A stretch of DNA of 64,000 nucleotides from Cucumis sativus (Eukaryota > Streptophyta > Magnoliopsida > Cucurbitales > Cucurbitaceae). The notes under the pieces were generated by a model, which did not search any database, had not been told where the DNA came from, and saw nothing but the letters and a program-made list of their open reading frames with translations. The stretch spans positions 29,592,272 through 29,656,271 of the forward strand of contig NC_026659.2 in NCBI RefSeq assembly GCF_000004075.3, given 5' to 3'. Positions 9,403 through 22,084 of this stretch are shown here, piece by piece (the first letter of the stretch is position 1; every line of letters starts with the position of its first letter). A program made the translations under genes and the position numbers.

Positions 9403-12400
9403 ATGAATCCTCAAGATGCTAGAGAACTTAGAGGTCATCTGGTAACCATGGTAGAAGGTATAGATCTATCTTAATCCGAAAATAATGTTTGAAAGGAATT
9501 TCCTAAGCATTTCTGTCATGTAAAACTAAAAATGTTTGTGGGTTGTGATTGGTGCTTTTGAAGGTAATGAGACATTGAAAGACTCACAGATGGCTTATGA
9601 AGAGGCATTGGATGCACTATCCTCATTGATTGTCAACCGTAGACGCTGTGATAAATCTGGAGATCAATTTGAGTTGATGTTTGAATATGTAAAGGTATTA
9701 CTTAAACTTAACACTTCATTGTTGCTGGTTTACTGGGGCTGATGCTCATTGAGTTGATTTAATACAATAGATGCTTGATTTGGAGGAGTCCATGTCACAA
9801 ATGAAGGTCATTCATGTAGCTGGCACCAAAGGCAAGGTATCATTATTATTTATGCAAGAACTGTGAAATTAGAAACCCTGCGCCCTGCTACAATATTTCC
9901 TTTACATCTCATGTTAATTATTCAAGAATTCATGCAAGGGGATCTTATGTTGATATCTAAGGTAGATCATGGGGAGGAGTTTTGGACATATATTAAAAGG
10001 ATTAACTCTCCTTCATCTAGCCATCTAAATTTTTGAACTAACTGTAACTTAACAATTATCAATTTGTCTTTAATCAACTTTAATGTTGCTTCATCGAAGT
10101 CCCTTTTCTTGCAGAGGATTTTCCTCACCCTACTAGCTTCTCTATCTTACTTTTTAAAAATTTGCTTATAAATTTATTATTGAAGATGATGTTGTGTTAA
10201 CTGAACTTTTTCTTTCTATTGGGACTTGCCTAGGGATCTACATGCACCTTTACTGAATCCATATTGCGTAATTGTGGCTTCCGCACTGGCCTTTTCACTT
10301 CTCCTCACCTTATTGATATCCGAGAAAGATTTCGCTTGGATGGGTAACTACTTTGCATACTACATAGTTTTGTTGTTCTTAAGGGGAGAAGTTGTTCTCT
10401 TAGGTAGCTTCGTCTGCAAAGAGCTACCTTTTTTATTTGAGATGAGACAGATGATTGTCTTCATTGTACAGCCATCGATTTTCCATTGCTGCAACAGCTT
10501 GCCTCACATTGTCTTATTTTATTTCTGTATCAAGTAGTGCCTTTACATGCAAAGCTTAAGCTCCTTTTCCATTTTGAAGTTGCAGACTCTTGAATACCTT
10601 CTTGATAATAGAATCATTGATTATAGATATTATTTTACTCTATTAATTTTTGCTCCAATTTTTTGTTGCAGAATTGATATTAGTGAAGAGAAATTTTTGA
10701 CCTATTTCTGGTGCTGTTATAATAGGTTAAAGGTATTTTACTAATCAATCTAATTCAATTGTATTATATTTCTCAGACTACTATAAAGTTGCAAGCTGTA
10801 ATGCTACACTGATAGTGAAGTGGTTTCATTTTAGATTTCATGGATTACTATTTTCCTAACTTTTTCTGATTCTATACAATTTTAATTTCTTCAGGAAAGA
10901 ACTAGCGAGGACATACCGATGCCTCACTTGTTTCGCTTTCTTGCACTACTTGCATTCAAAATATTTTCAGATGAGCAGGTTTGATGCCTAATTTTATTTT
11001 AATCTTTTTTCTGGACAAGCCTTCTTTGGTCAATTTATTATGGGGATTAGAAGGATAATGTTTTATTGCCATCAATGAAGGTGGATGTAGCTATATTGGA
11101 GGTTGGCTTAGGTGGAACTTTTGATGCAACCAATGTGGTATGATCATTCTCTTTTGGTTTAAATAATAAACTATTTCAAGTAATTTGTTCTTCATGTATT
11201 TTAGGAAGTAGAAATCTCATATCAAGTTATAGCCATTTCATAGATTCTATTGTTTTCAGGTCCAGGCACCCATTGTGTGTGGTATAGCTTCTCTGGGTTA
11301 CGACCACATGGAACTTCTTGGTTAGCCTCTCTTAACTTTGAGAATTCCTTTTCATGGAAAAGAAATGATACTGTTTGTGTTTACTTTGGCTTATGCATGA
11401 GCATAAATGGTTTGCATCCTGTTTGATACGGTTAGATATGCAATCAGAAAATCTCAACAAGAACTAGAAATTCGGGAGTGCCGAAATACTCTCCTAAACT
11501 TCCTCCAACCAAAATTTCCACCCACAAAATAGAGCCTTCAAACCCTACAAAAATCCTTGCAAGTTCTCCTTCCTACCCCTTCTCTCGTATAAATGGATGA
11601 TAGGGGGGCCTCACAGATAAGTGCTCAGATCCATGCTTTATCTTCATTCAAACCTTTTTCCACTTTCTATATTGTGCTTTGTGATTACTTCTAGTTGGAA
11701 AATGGACAAGAGCTACTTGAACTTGGAAACGTTTGTATCAGTTATAGCTGAGTTACAAGTAGACTCTAGCATGCGTATCAGTTATAATGGTTTTTCATTA
11801 CTTTGAAGAGGTTGCTAATCATCCTAGACCACTCGCCTGAAGGGAAAAAATAAGTACATCAATTTCAAGGCTTTATTAGTTCTCAACACTTTCAAGCCTT
11901 GTGTTGTATGTGTAAGCTAACTATCAGTGGTTCAAATAATGATCCTGATTATGGAATGCTGTGTGCGTAGGATGGGAGGTAACTCAGTGGGATTTTGGGA
12001 TACTAGGAAAGAAATGAGAGTACACACTAGCTGTTTAAGTTCAATAGCAAGCAGTTATTTTGTCAAACTTCGAACGAACTTGATTCTAAGGGTAATATAT
12101 TAAGGCAATGAGTTCTTTGATTTCATTGTGCTTTGAATTGTCTAAATAGGGAACACTCTCGGTGAGATAGCTTCAGAGAAAGCTGGTATCTTTAAGGTTA
12201 GCTTCAAATAACTTTTCTTAAAGTATGAGTGACTAGGACTAATCAATTTAATGTTTGTTGTTGTCCTTTCACTTTGGTACAGCGTGGGGCTCCAGCTTTT
12301 ACTGTATTTCAACCTGATGAAGCCATGCGTGTGCTTAAAGATAAGGCTTCACAGTTGGATGTATGTGAGAGATCTTCATTCGTATAATCACCATAAGACC

Positions 12401-15384
12401 TGATCCTTACTGTAATGTTTGAATTTTATTTTACTACCCTTCATGAATATGCATTGTTCATACTAGGGCACTTGAAACAATGCCACGTTAAATTCATACA
12501 ATCTGATTGGTACTATACCAGCTAGGAAATGTTTTCAACCTTCCCTCAAAATGAATTGCAACAATTTTGCATCACAGGTGCAACTTACAGTAGTGCCATC
12601 ATTGGATCCCGAGCTACTTCACGGTCGTAAACTTGGGCTTGAAGGCGAGCACCAGTATCTAAATGCTGGTCTTGCTGTTGCCCTATCCTCCACTTGGCTT
12701 CACAGGTCTGGCCATTCCGAACTGTCATATGTAGAGCAAAGTGTAAGTTCTACATGGAGATTTATCTTCAGTCTTCCATAAATTATCTTCTGTTTTCTGA
12801 TTCTTTTTCTTTTTTAAAAAATATATGTTATCAGAGGTCTTTGCCTGAGCAGTTTATAGAAGGGCTTACAACTGCCAGCTTTGAAGGACGAGCACAGATT
12901 GTTCCTGATAGATATACTGATGTTGAATGCCCAGATGAACTTGTATTTTATTTGGATGGAGCCCATAGTCCTGAGAGCATGGAGGCTTGTGGTAGATGGT
13001 TTTCTGCTGCAGTAAGACATAACCAGCTAGGGAATTTAAATCATCAGTCGGAGGATAATGGTAGTGGTACATCTTCAAATAAGCTTCAAGGATATGATAA
13101 CGATGAAGCAAGGAAGAAATCAGTACAGGTAGACATCTACCTAAGTTCAACTTTTCCAAGCTCATTTTATTGTTTGTTAAGAAAAAGTAGACCATAAGTA
13201 ACTAAATTAGATAGTTTCATTTTGGAAACCTATACAAATGGCCTTATTGGGTTTGAATCAATATATCAAAAGGTGGGAGATGAGGAACAATGAAATTTTC
13301 CTTTGCTAACATCAACAAAACATACTCTGGCATGGTCTCCCCTCGCCTTCAAAGTGTTATGGTGGTCTATCGCTCACAGTACAAGGGATTCAGACTATGA
13401 TTGAAAATTAAGAGTCGATAGGAATAATTGTTGTCTTCCTTTGCGGAAGTGTGAAGTTCCAGGACCATGACCTCTCATAGTGGAGAAGTAGCTTAACAAG
13501 CCGATCGACTCTTTTTGATATTTCCTTCAGTAAAAGTACAAGGGACAAAATTTCCCTTCACTTTAGCAGCTATATTCTAAGTACATCCATGAAATGTTTA
13601 AGCACTCCTTTCAAGTTCTACCTTCCATAAAGATAAGCATTTAACTCATAATTCATTTGTATGGCGCTTCAACTTCTATAGGTGCTTTTTAACCTAGTAT
13701 TGTTGGACACTGTAGGTGCTACTGTTCAATTGTATGGCCGTACGAGACCCTCAATTGCTTCTTCCACCTCTGATCAAAACTTGTGCAAACAATGGTATGT
13801 ATTTGTCGAACTCTTGGAACTGAATAGTCAGGTGGTCAGAAGGGATTTATACATAATAATTTCTACATCTATGTGTGTGTGCTTTTCTTAAGATATAAAG
13901 CCAATATAAAGAAGGCTCAACTCATATGTTGGTTTTTATCTCAATTCTCATTCTTGTTGCTCAAGGTGTTCTTGTCTTCAAACGTCTCATTTATTGCAAG
14001 ATGATTCTTTTCTCCAATGTGATCGTCCATCTTAAACTTTTTCTTTAGTTGTTAATGGTAAAGAGAAACTTGAACAGATTTTGTTGGTATGCTACAATAA
14101 AATGGACCCAAGGATATGGATGGATATCTCAGGATTCTAAATGAGAGTGAGTATACTTTAGGTACTAAATATAACATTACTCAGAGTAATAAAATAAGTT
14201 TTCTTATATAACTCAGGTGTCAACTTCAAGAAAGCACTCTTTGTTCCAAATACATCAGTCTTTAACAAGGTTGGAACCCATGGTTTACCAGAAACAGATG
14301 AGCAAGTTGATCTTTCTTGGCAGTTTCATGTTCGAAGGATATGGGAGGACACCAAGCAATGTGACAAAGGTATTATTGGCTTATGCCAATAACTTTCCAT
14401 GTAACCAAACTAGTCTTTTCGAAGTGTTTGGGTTCCTCTTTTTTTAAGAACCTTTTTTGAACTGTTGGAACCATTCTTTATCCTTACCCAAACAGCTTAC
14501 ATACTTTGACATATCAGGAAGTGATTCTAAAGGGACTGGTGCTGTACTTGAAGAAGAAAGTGAAAAATCAGAAGTGGGTGGTAAGAATTGTGGGAATAGC
14601 ACAGTGTTTTCTTCTCTTCCACTGGCTATTAAATGGCTCCGGGATAGTGTCTTGCAGCAGAATCGGTCCGTTCGACTTCAGGTAATGCCTTTTGAAGAAA
14701 ATGAGTTTTTTTTTTTTCCTTTTTCTGTTTTTGAAAATGATCCAATTGTTTTTTTAGTGACAATAGTTATTTGGGACAAGTCAAAGTACTTAAGTTGGTT
14801 TTTGTACCATATGTTCATATATTATAGATCATTACCCCCTAAGATTTTTTAGGCTTAAGTTGGTTTTTGGACCGCTGTAAGATTTTTTAGGCTATAGGCA
14901 CACTTTTACTAGCTAAACCCTAAACCCAACTAAGAAAAAGAATGAAAGTAAGCTTTCATTTCTCCGGGAAGATTTCAAGCATGTTTAAAATGACTTTTTA
15001 TATACTTAAAAACACTTCTTTTAAGCACTACCAATTGGATTGTACATCCAAAATAGCGATAAAAAGACGTGATCCCAAGGCCCAAGCAGATACTTGACAT
15101 GTGTAACCTCTCTTATGGGTCCATCACAAGGAAAACGAAAACCAAGATTTTCTTTTTTGGGTATCTAATGCAAGCTACGAGAAAATAGAACACCTTTCAA
15201 AAGTATCAACATCACCGTTACATGAAAATGCATGAATATGATGTACCAAGAGAGTCATTCCAAACCGACTCTTCTTTATCATTGAACTTGGACTAATGAG
15301 GAATATTTTGTGCTTTCTATTTTTCAGGTTCTTGTAACTGGATCCTTGCATCTTGTAGGAGATGTACTGAAATTAATCAAGTGA
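9403..15384 (+). CDS. FPGS: Folylpolyglutamate synthase
   Basis: Sixteen exons: 9403-9457, 9564-9694, 9771-9836, 10234-10343, 10672-10732, 10895-10978, 11081-11137, 11260-11320, 12150-12196, 12283-12360, 12578-12742, 12835-13128, 13716-13794, 14217-14369, 14518-14681 and 15328-15384. They sum to 1662 nt, encoding 553 residues. The enzyme adds gamma-linked glutamates to folates using ATP, which keeps folates in the cell and favours their use in one-carbon metabolism. Visible Mur-ligase/FPGS motifs are the P-loop AGTKGKGST split by intron 3 (residues 79-87), '[13 protein letters not shown]', 'ILEVGLGG', '[11 protein letters not shown]', 'SEKAGIFK' (217-224) and 'DGAHSPES' (346-353), then '[11 protein letters not shown]' and a C-terminal '[12 protein letters not shown]'. 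The chosen ATG follows an in-frame stop at 9394. The N-terminus has no obvious transit peptide, so a cytosolic form is likely unless another first exon exists. Confidence 0.93.
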
Positions 15385-17583
15385 AGTATGGGAACAGTTT
15401 GGAGTTCATTGTGATAGGACTAAGCTTGGCATGGGGGACAAGAACCTGGTGCTAGATTTCTGATTAACATTCATCTTCTCAGATTTTGGGCCGCAACACC
15501 ATTTTTGTTTAATAATTAGACCACAAGAATTTAGGCAATATTGGTCATATCAGGGTTACATTTGTTCTCTATTTCATTAATTATTCTTATGCTTCAGAAC
15601 CGAACAATAATGAAAATTGGAAATATAGAAACTATTCTTAATATATCACATTTCCAGGGTTGGTTCACTGTTTCTGCCTAATAATATTCTCAGATATTAT
15701 ATTATCATCAATAGTGATTAATAAGTTTATCGAACAAAAGGTTATAATATTTTTATAACCCACTACAGCACAAGATCTAAATCTGACATCAACTTGAGTT
15801 TTTTAACATCATCAAGAATTTAGCATCTTGTCAGTTGAATGACTGTATTGCCTAGGTAGTTGTGTCAGTTATTATTTTATTTTATTATTTGTTTTTTGAG
15901 TTTAGGGTTAGGGATTCCAGTACGAGGTGTTCGCCCTAACCAATTACCTAATCTTTAGCTTCACAATGAATGATTGATATAAAAAATTTGAACACATGAC
16001 TATTTCGATATCATCATTAAGTTGGTGAACGGAGATAAATTTAATATAATATTATCCAACAATAAGAAATAGTTTAACTATTGTATTTAAACTTTAATTG
16101 TCATTAACAGTGTGGTTATGACAGATTTTCATCTAAAACTAAGAGTAAGACATAGTCCATGTAGGTTAAATTGTAAATTTCAAATTGGTTGATGCGTTTG
16201 ACTCAAATTTGCAAATAATAATAAAAGGAAACATTATTTGTATCTAAAAACTATAATGCAGTGCACAAAAACAAGAAAATGGAGAAGCATTATGAAACAG
16301 CCCAAATTAAGCTAATGATGCAGGCTACACAGCTGGAAACTAACAAAACAATTCAATCTGTTGGCAGTTGGCAACTTATAAACCAAATATATTTAAAATA
16401 CTAAGCTGGGACTATTTTCTTGACACTTACTAAGTTAGTATTATTTCTCAAATTTTTAAATGTTTATAGCTATTTTTTACACAAAAAAACCATCTAAAAC
16501 TTCTTGTGTATATAGATATTTTCTTTAACTCGTTTCTCAATTTTGGGGTATTTTTTGATACTTTGAAAATTTTAGGAACATTTTTGAGACAAGGAAGCTT
16601 GTAGGCATTTAAACATCAACAGATTCTTGGCAATAAAAAAATTATCCTTTTCCCTCTCTCTTACAACTTTTATTCCAAACTACATGATTTGATATCTAAT
16701 TTAATATTTTTATGATAATAAAGTATTGAGTTATAATAAATAAAAATGTGAGATGCCAAAATCACAATTGAGTCATTTGACATTAAATGCTTATTCTAAA
16801 ATTTAATTTAAAATATGAATAGAATTATTATCACAATTTCTCATTTTAGGAAAAAAGATTGTTGTAAACCAATCCTCGTTAATCAACGGTAATGCAAACT
16901 AAAAAGAATGGCAATGATAAATTCTTAATGGAACTCTTTACAAGCAATTTTTTTTTAAAAAAAAATTAGATCAATAAATTTGGTTATAATTTGAAAATAA
17001 TTTTAATTTTTTTGTTATATTTAAAAATGTCTCACATTATATAAATTAATTCAAATAACACAACCAACAAATTTCTATAATTTCCATAGTTTCAGCATAA
17101 TGTATGATAATTTATTTTTAATATTATATACAAGAAATTGAATGAACCATCAACAAATTCATGTTAAATAAAACAATAATAATGGTATAACATAATTTTT
17201 CTTAAAAAAATTAACTAAAACAACAGAATTAAATTTCTTATGAGTTAGCTAGACACTAAAAAACTATAAAAGGCCAATTTGTTTGCGATTAATCTTTAAA
17301 TAGAGAGAAAATGACCTAAAACAATCTGGCTAGTGGCATATTTGGTAATAAAGATTTAATTTTCCACCGTATTTTCCGTTTCTATTTTCCCTTAATTCTT
17401 CCATTTCTATCACATGATTATATAATTAATTACTTTCTTCCCCAAAAAACAAAACAAAAAAACAAAAAACCTCTCCGTTTTAGATTCATAGAGAATAGAG
17501 AAGAATCTCTGTGCAAATTGATTTGCAGAAATTGGATTCAATTTCTGCAAATCAATTCCAACAGATCGAATTACCTTCCTTTG
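15385..17583. other. Intergenic region, FPGS to the 17.6-kb gene
   Basis: Contains the FPGS 3' UTR, AT-rich DNA with no recognised gene, and the promoter and 5' UTR of the next gene (leader near 17470-17583, without an upstream ATG). Nothing else is supported. Confidence 0.5.
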
Positions 17584-18042
17584 ATGTCTCTAGCTCATTC
17601 TCCCGACCTCTCTTCCGACGAAAATGGCTTCCTGCATAACGATGACCTTCACGACGCTGTTTTCGCTACCCGTGGTTGTTGTTTATGGATCCCTTGCTTG
17701 AGGTCCAATTCCTCACAGTCATGGTGGGAGCGAATTAGGGCTGCCGATAACGACGATGAATGGTGGCTTAAAGGCTGGAAGAGATTTCGCGAATGGTCTG
17801 AAATCGTCGCTGGCCCCAAATGGAAAACCTTCATTCGTCAATTTCATAAGAATCGTAACCGTCAGTCTACTTTCCGTTACGATCCCCTCAGTTATTCTCT
17901 TAATTTTGATGAAGGTCCGGCTCATGACGATCCTTTCACCGATGATTTTGTACGACGTGATTTCTCTACTCGATTCGCCGCCATTCCCGCTTCCGCTAAA
18001 TCGTCTATGGACCTTGGTAAGGACAGTCCGTCCTTCATTTGA
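17584..18042 (+). CDS. Plant-specific protein of unknown function
   Basis: A single-exon gene for a 152-residue soluble protein. I recognise the pattern from a plant-only family of uncharacterised proteins but know no function. Landmarks in order are 'GCCLWIPCL' (31-39), 'WWERIRAAD' (47-55), a Trp-rich stretch 'WWLKGWKRFREWSEIVAGP' (60-78), 'KWKTFIRQF' (79-87), 'FRYDPLSYSLNFDEG' (97-111) and 'DFSTRFAAIP' (126-135). There is no signal peptide or membrane segment. The start is the first ATG of the leader; an in-frame extension to 17518 begins with TTG and is not credible. Codon use and GC content are higher than the surroundings, as expected for a real gene. Confidence 0.85.
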   Translation: MSLAHSPDLSSDENGFLHNDDLHDAVFATRGCCLWIPCLRSNSSQSWWERIRAADNDDEWWLKGWKRFREWSEIVAGPKWKTFIRQFHKNRNRQSTFRYDPLSYSLNFDEGPAHDDPFTDDFVRRDFSTRFAAIPASAKSSMDLGKDSPSFI

Positions 18043-20918
18043 GTCCGGAGTTGCGGCGGAATAGACGGCATTGCCTTTTGGAATCTCGGTCTTCTCGGTT
18101 GGGTCTTGCCGGAGCCCCCGTACGCGGTGGCCTTCGGAGCAGCGGTGGAGAGATTAGCGTTTTTGGGGACGATGGAAACTATGAATCTGAATTCGGTTAA
18201 TTTCTCGCCATCGTAAAAATTTAAAAAGTCGGTTTTTTCTTTTTATCTTTTTTTTCAGGTAATTTTATTTTCCTTTATATAATATAATATATATATATAT
18301 ATTTCAAAAAAAAAAAAAAAAAAAAAGAAGAATGTAATGATTTTGTAAAATGTGAGATTGTAATTTGTATATGATTATATTGTGTCTTTGTGAATCCTAT
18401 GATGATAGAAAGTTTAATAGAGCCCAAAATTTACAATTAATTCCAAATTTTAAGTTCAATTACTTTTCACTAATATGATTGACATAATGGAATTTATGTT
18501 GGTGAGTGATTCTTTTAATATAACATTGTAAATAAAGTAAAAAAAAATATTGAAAAGAGATAGATTTGTAAGTGTGTAGTTTAAAAGACTAATTTTGTTA
18601 GTCATAGTTATTTTAAGGCCAACATATAGTTTTGGGAGATATCTTTTAAGATAGAAAGTTTAAGACCTCAAGTTGGAAATATAACATCATAAAACCTTAG
18701 ACCCCACAAAATTAAACACATAACACTTTTGAGGCTTATGATGAAGCAAACAAATGTGCCTATTTGATTAATACTAACCAACTTCTTTTTAGAAAGTTTC
18801 TTTATAAAGAAATTATTTCTCATTTCCAACATATGCCGTTAAAAATGAGTTTGATTGAGGATGAAATATTTTAAAAGAAAAAGTACTTGTTAGAAATGAA
18901 CTCATTTACTGCTCTACTCCTTCTCTTACCTTTAATAATGTTATCCAACAAGAAGAAATCTACTTTTCCAACATCTATCAATCATACTAATTTTATTTTC
19001 AATTTTCTTTTCCCCCACAATCTTTATTAACTTAATTGCTAAGAACCCCAAAGGTCTTTTCTAAAACTATTGTCAAATTCTTTAATGCATAATAATGGTG
19101 AATGGAAAAGAAGGGTGTCAAGATTAAAAACAAAAGGACAAATTCAAACTAAACTGACTTTTTCTTCATTTAGTGTAAACAAAATTAGACACCTCAAACT
19201 ATAGCTCAACTAATCACATTTAAGACAAAAGAGAGAAAGAAAGGGAAAGAGGGAATGTGTTGGCAATTCAATTAATTATATCAATATGTATTTAGTTAGA
19301 TCAACATCTTCACATGGGAAACATACAAAAAGAAATAGAAATAGGACCCCCATTTACCCCTAATACTAATAAACACTCACTTTTTTTAATAACAAAATCT
19401 TCCTTCATTATTAGCTAACTCACTCGACCAACTTCCAAACAAGACAAAAATGCTCTATTAGTTTAGACATATTCCTTAACTTCAATTAACAAGAGAAAAA
19501 TGCCCAACTAGTTTAAGAGTAAGCATGGTAGTCCGAAAAACTGAGCCAACCAACCAAACTGAAGTTGGTCGGTCAAAAAACGAGAGAAGTCAAAGGCAGT
19601 CAATTTGAAAAAATTTCAAATCGAGAATTTTCAAACAGTATTTCCAAGTGTTAAATTAACCCCACCCGACATAAACTATGATCAATTCAGTGGTAGCTTC
19701 ATAAAAAAACCAACTCCTATCAACCGATGATCACCCCTAGCTACAACGGTTAGTCAAAGTCCATTTTCCAACAAAATTGCCACCAAACCATCTATGTTTG
19801 ATTTAATAAATGTTCAAACCAATTTTGATTGTCAAGAAGTGTCAACGAACATTTGAAATGTTAGTTCTATCTTTTTTTTAAAAAATTAACGTTAGTTTGA
19901 ATTTTGTTTACAAGCCAGTAAGCAGCCCCTCCTTACGTGTGATGGGCGATCAACTCCTCAACCTCTTACATTTAAAAGAGTGATGCAAAATCATTGTATG
20001 AAACCTCAAACCTTTGATGGATCCCACCATCACTCTTTCTATCCCCTTCAAAACCACATTATTTTCAAAGCAAGAGGGGCCTCATAAAAGAAAAGCTTCT
20101 TCCAATTGACATAAAAGAAGAATGAAAGAGAAAGAGGGAAAGGGAAAGTGGTTCAAAAGCTATGGAAAAAAAAAAGTAAAAGGACATGGTCCACTCATTG
20201 GCACATCTTAGGCAGGTGATAATGTTAGGGCAAGGCAGTGAGAGACAGAATGCTTTTGGAGCCTTCTCCTCCTCTGCTTTGGAAGATTTTAACAAACTAA
20301 AATATGCAAAATGTTACAAGAAAGTTCTTTGGAGATTTGAAATAACCCAAAATAAAGAAAAAGGAAAACCCAATATGTACAAATTTCAGAATCTGAAACT
20401 TCAAAAGTGATTGAATGATGAGATGTGTCTGTACAATCAATTATAGAGACAGTAAAATATCAACAAAAAAATGAAACGTACCCAAGAAAAAGAAAAGGAA
20501 CAGGTATTATGACCTTTGTAGGCCTTCAAAATACAAACATCAAAATGAATCAAGAGATCTACCACACTTGCGGAGTTCATATCTATTGCTCCAAACTTTC
20601 TTCGGATCATGTCTATCGTATTAACGTTCGAGACATCGTTGCTCTTCCTATTCTATAAATCCTATATTCACATCATCAGAAAGTCGAGAACAGTTGAGAA
20701 GAAAAGGATATGATTTCTGGTTTCAGTAGTAGGAGGAAAGACTATTGGATTGCGGATACTAACACTTTTGTAATAGTAAATAACTCACAAGTTAGCACCA
20801 AGGTAATTTCATAGACAAAAATCTAAATAGATACAACAAACATTGATAAGGATCATTTTCGACTACAAAAAAAGAAAAGAGGGAAAAAAAAAAAAAAACA
20901 GTTTTGAGGCCATTTTTA
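18043..20918. other. Intergenic region between convergent genes
   Basis: Contains a TA run near 18283-18302 with a 20-base A run just after it (from about 18306), then AT-rich DNA. The open frames at 20065-20410 lie on both strands over the same DNA and have no domain. No gene is supported. The last few hundred bases are probably the 3' UTR of the ATL gene. Confidence 0.5.
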
Positions 20919-22046
20919 TCATGGCCCTTGTGTTTGCCTCAACCATGGCGGCAAGTCTGTATTTAGAGAAGAAGGCATACCAATATGGGGTTCAGTGGAA
21001 CCTGAGTACTTCCCCTTTTTCGACCAAAGCCAGATCTTCGAAACAGAGTAACTCTCTCCTTTAGCTACACTACTAAGCTTCTTTCCATCCAAATCTGCTT
21101 GGACTGGAGAGATGCTGTTTGATTCCGCCTCTTTCGAGGGCTGTGTATTATCACCCTCTCCTCGAGCTTTAGATAACGCAATTCTGAGGTCAGCGTCTAT
21201 AACAACGTATTGATACGATCCCATCGAATAACATCTCCTAGCATCCAAATTACTACTACTGGTCTCACCAACTTCAGTCTCTACCACCTCCGCTGCATCC
21301 ATCCTTCGGAATTTCCCTAGTCTCACTGGGAAAACCCCCTTCTCATTCACTACCTCTTGAATTTCCATTGTTTTCTGACAATTAGGTAACCTGTGGTCTG
21401 CATTACCAGCGCATTCATCTTCTTCACCCAGATCGTCAAAATCGTACATTGGATTTTCAATCGAAAAACCAGGATTAAAGAGAGTTCCACGACAAAGAGG
21501 ACACGTCGAATTCGACAAGAGCCAAGTGTCTATACAATTGACATGGAAGGCATGGCTACACATAGGAAGTAATCTGAGTTGGTCCTTATCAGAAAACTCA
21601 CACAAACAAACAGCACAATCAAATGGCTCCTTGAGACCCACAATTTCTTTATACTGAAATACAGGAAGTGCATCTATAAAAGCTTGATCTAAACCGGAAT
21701 CATGAAGATGAAAGAGCTGCTGCAGCTGTCTCTGAAGTGCATCAGAAGGAGAAAGTTCAGGGTTTCTATTAGATTGAGAAGAAGCTGAAGAAGATGGGTG
21801 TTTTATAAGGAATCTAACAAGAAGATGAAGGAGACCAGAAATGAAAAACAAAACAGCCAAAATAACTATGATAAAAAGAACTGCTGGACTTATCCTGGTG
21901 CCAGACGAGGTTGGAGATGGAACTGCAGGTGGGTTTGGTTCCTTATTGTAAATTCCATCAAAAGGGGTTGAAGAAGAAGCCGCTAAAGGAGGAGGGTAGC
22001 TAAAAAACCCATCATTTTGAAAGATTTGATGTCGAATCCGAGCCAT
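20919..22046 (-). CDS. RING-H2 finger E3 ubiquitin ligase, ATL46-like
   Basis: An intronless 375-residue protein with the full ATL layout. There is a Pro/Ser-rich N-terminus, one membrane segment (about 54-80), the GLD signature (118-120) and a RING-H2 domain with all eight zinc ligands: C144, C147, C163, H165, H168, C171, C182 and C185. The Trp of the E2 contact surface is present in 'DTWLLSNSTCPLC'. The tail carries 'GKFRRMD' and ends 'LPPWLRQTQGP'. ATL proteins are membrane-anchored ubiquitin ligases, many involved in stress and defence. Length and neighbours fit Arabidopsis ATL46 (At5g40250, about 376 residues, from memory) better than other ATLs. Its partners cannot be told from sequence. 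The 5' leader contains an overlapping upstream reading frame. Confidence 0.92.
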   Translation of the reverse strand: MARIRHQIFQNDGFFSYPPPLAASSSTPFDGIYNKEPNPPAVPSPTSSGTRISPAVLFIIVILAVLFFISGLLHLLVRFLIKHPSSSASSQSNRNPELSPSDALQRQLQQLFHLHDSGLDQAFIDALPVFQYKEIVGLKEPFDCAVCLCEFSDKDQLRLLPMCSHAFHVNCIDTWLLSNSTCPLCRGTLFNPGFSIENPMYDFDDLGEEDECAGNADHRLPNCQKTMEIQEVVNEKGVFPVRLGKFRRMDAAEVVETEVGETSSSNLDARRCYSMGSYQYVVIDADLRIALSKARGEGDNTQPSKEAESNSISPVQADLDGKKLSSVAKGESYSVSKIWLWSKKGKYSGSTEPHIGMPSSLNTDLPPWLRQTQGP

Positions 22047-22084
22047 TTTTCAAATGGGGTTTCTCCAAAAACCACTTTTGACAT
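21983..22084 (-). promoter_or_regulatory. Upstream ORF overlapping the ATL start
   Basis: An ATG at 22084, 38 bases before the ATL start codon, opens a 33-codon frame in another phase that passes over the ATL start and stops inside the coding region. If the leader is not spliced here, it could reduce translation of the ligase. The presence of the frame is certain; its use is a guess. Confidence 0.45.

Noticed and set aside
20065-20410. Overlapping frames on both strands after the 17.6-kb gene
   Set aside because: Simple Ser/Phe/Leu-rich text without domains; neither strand is favoured.
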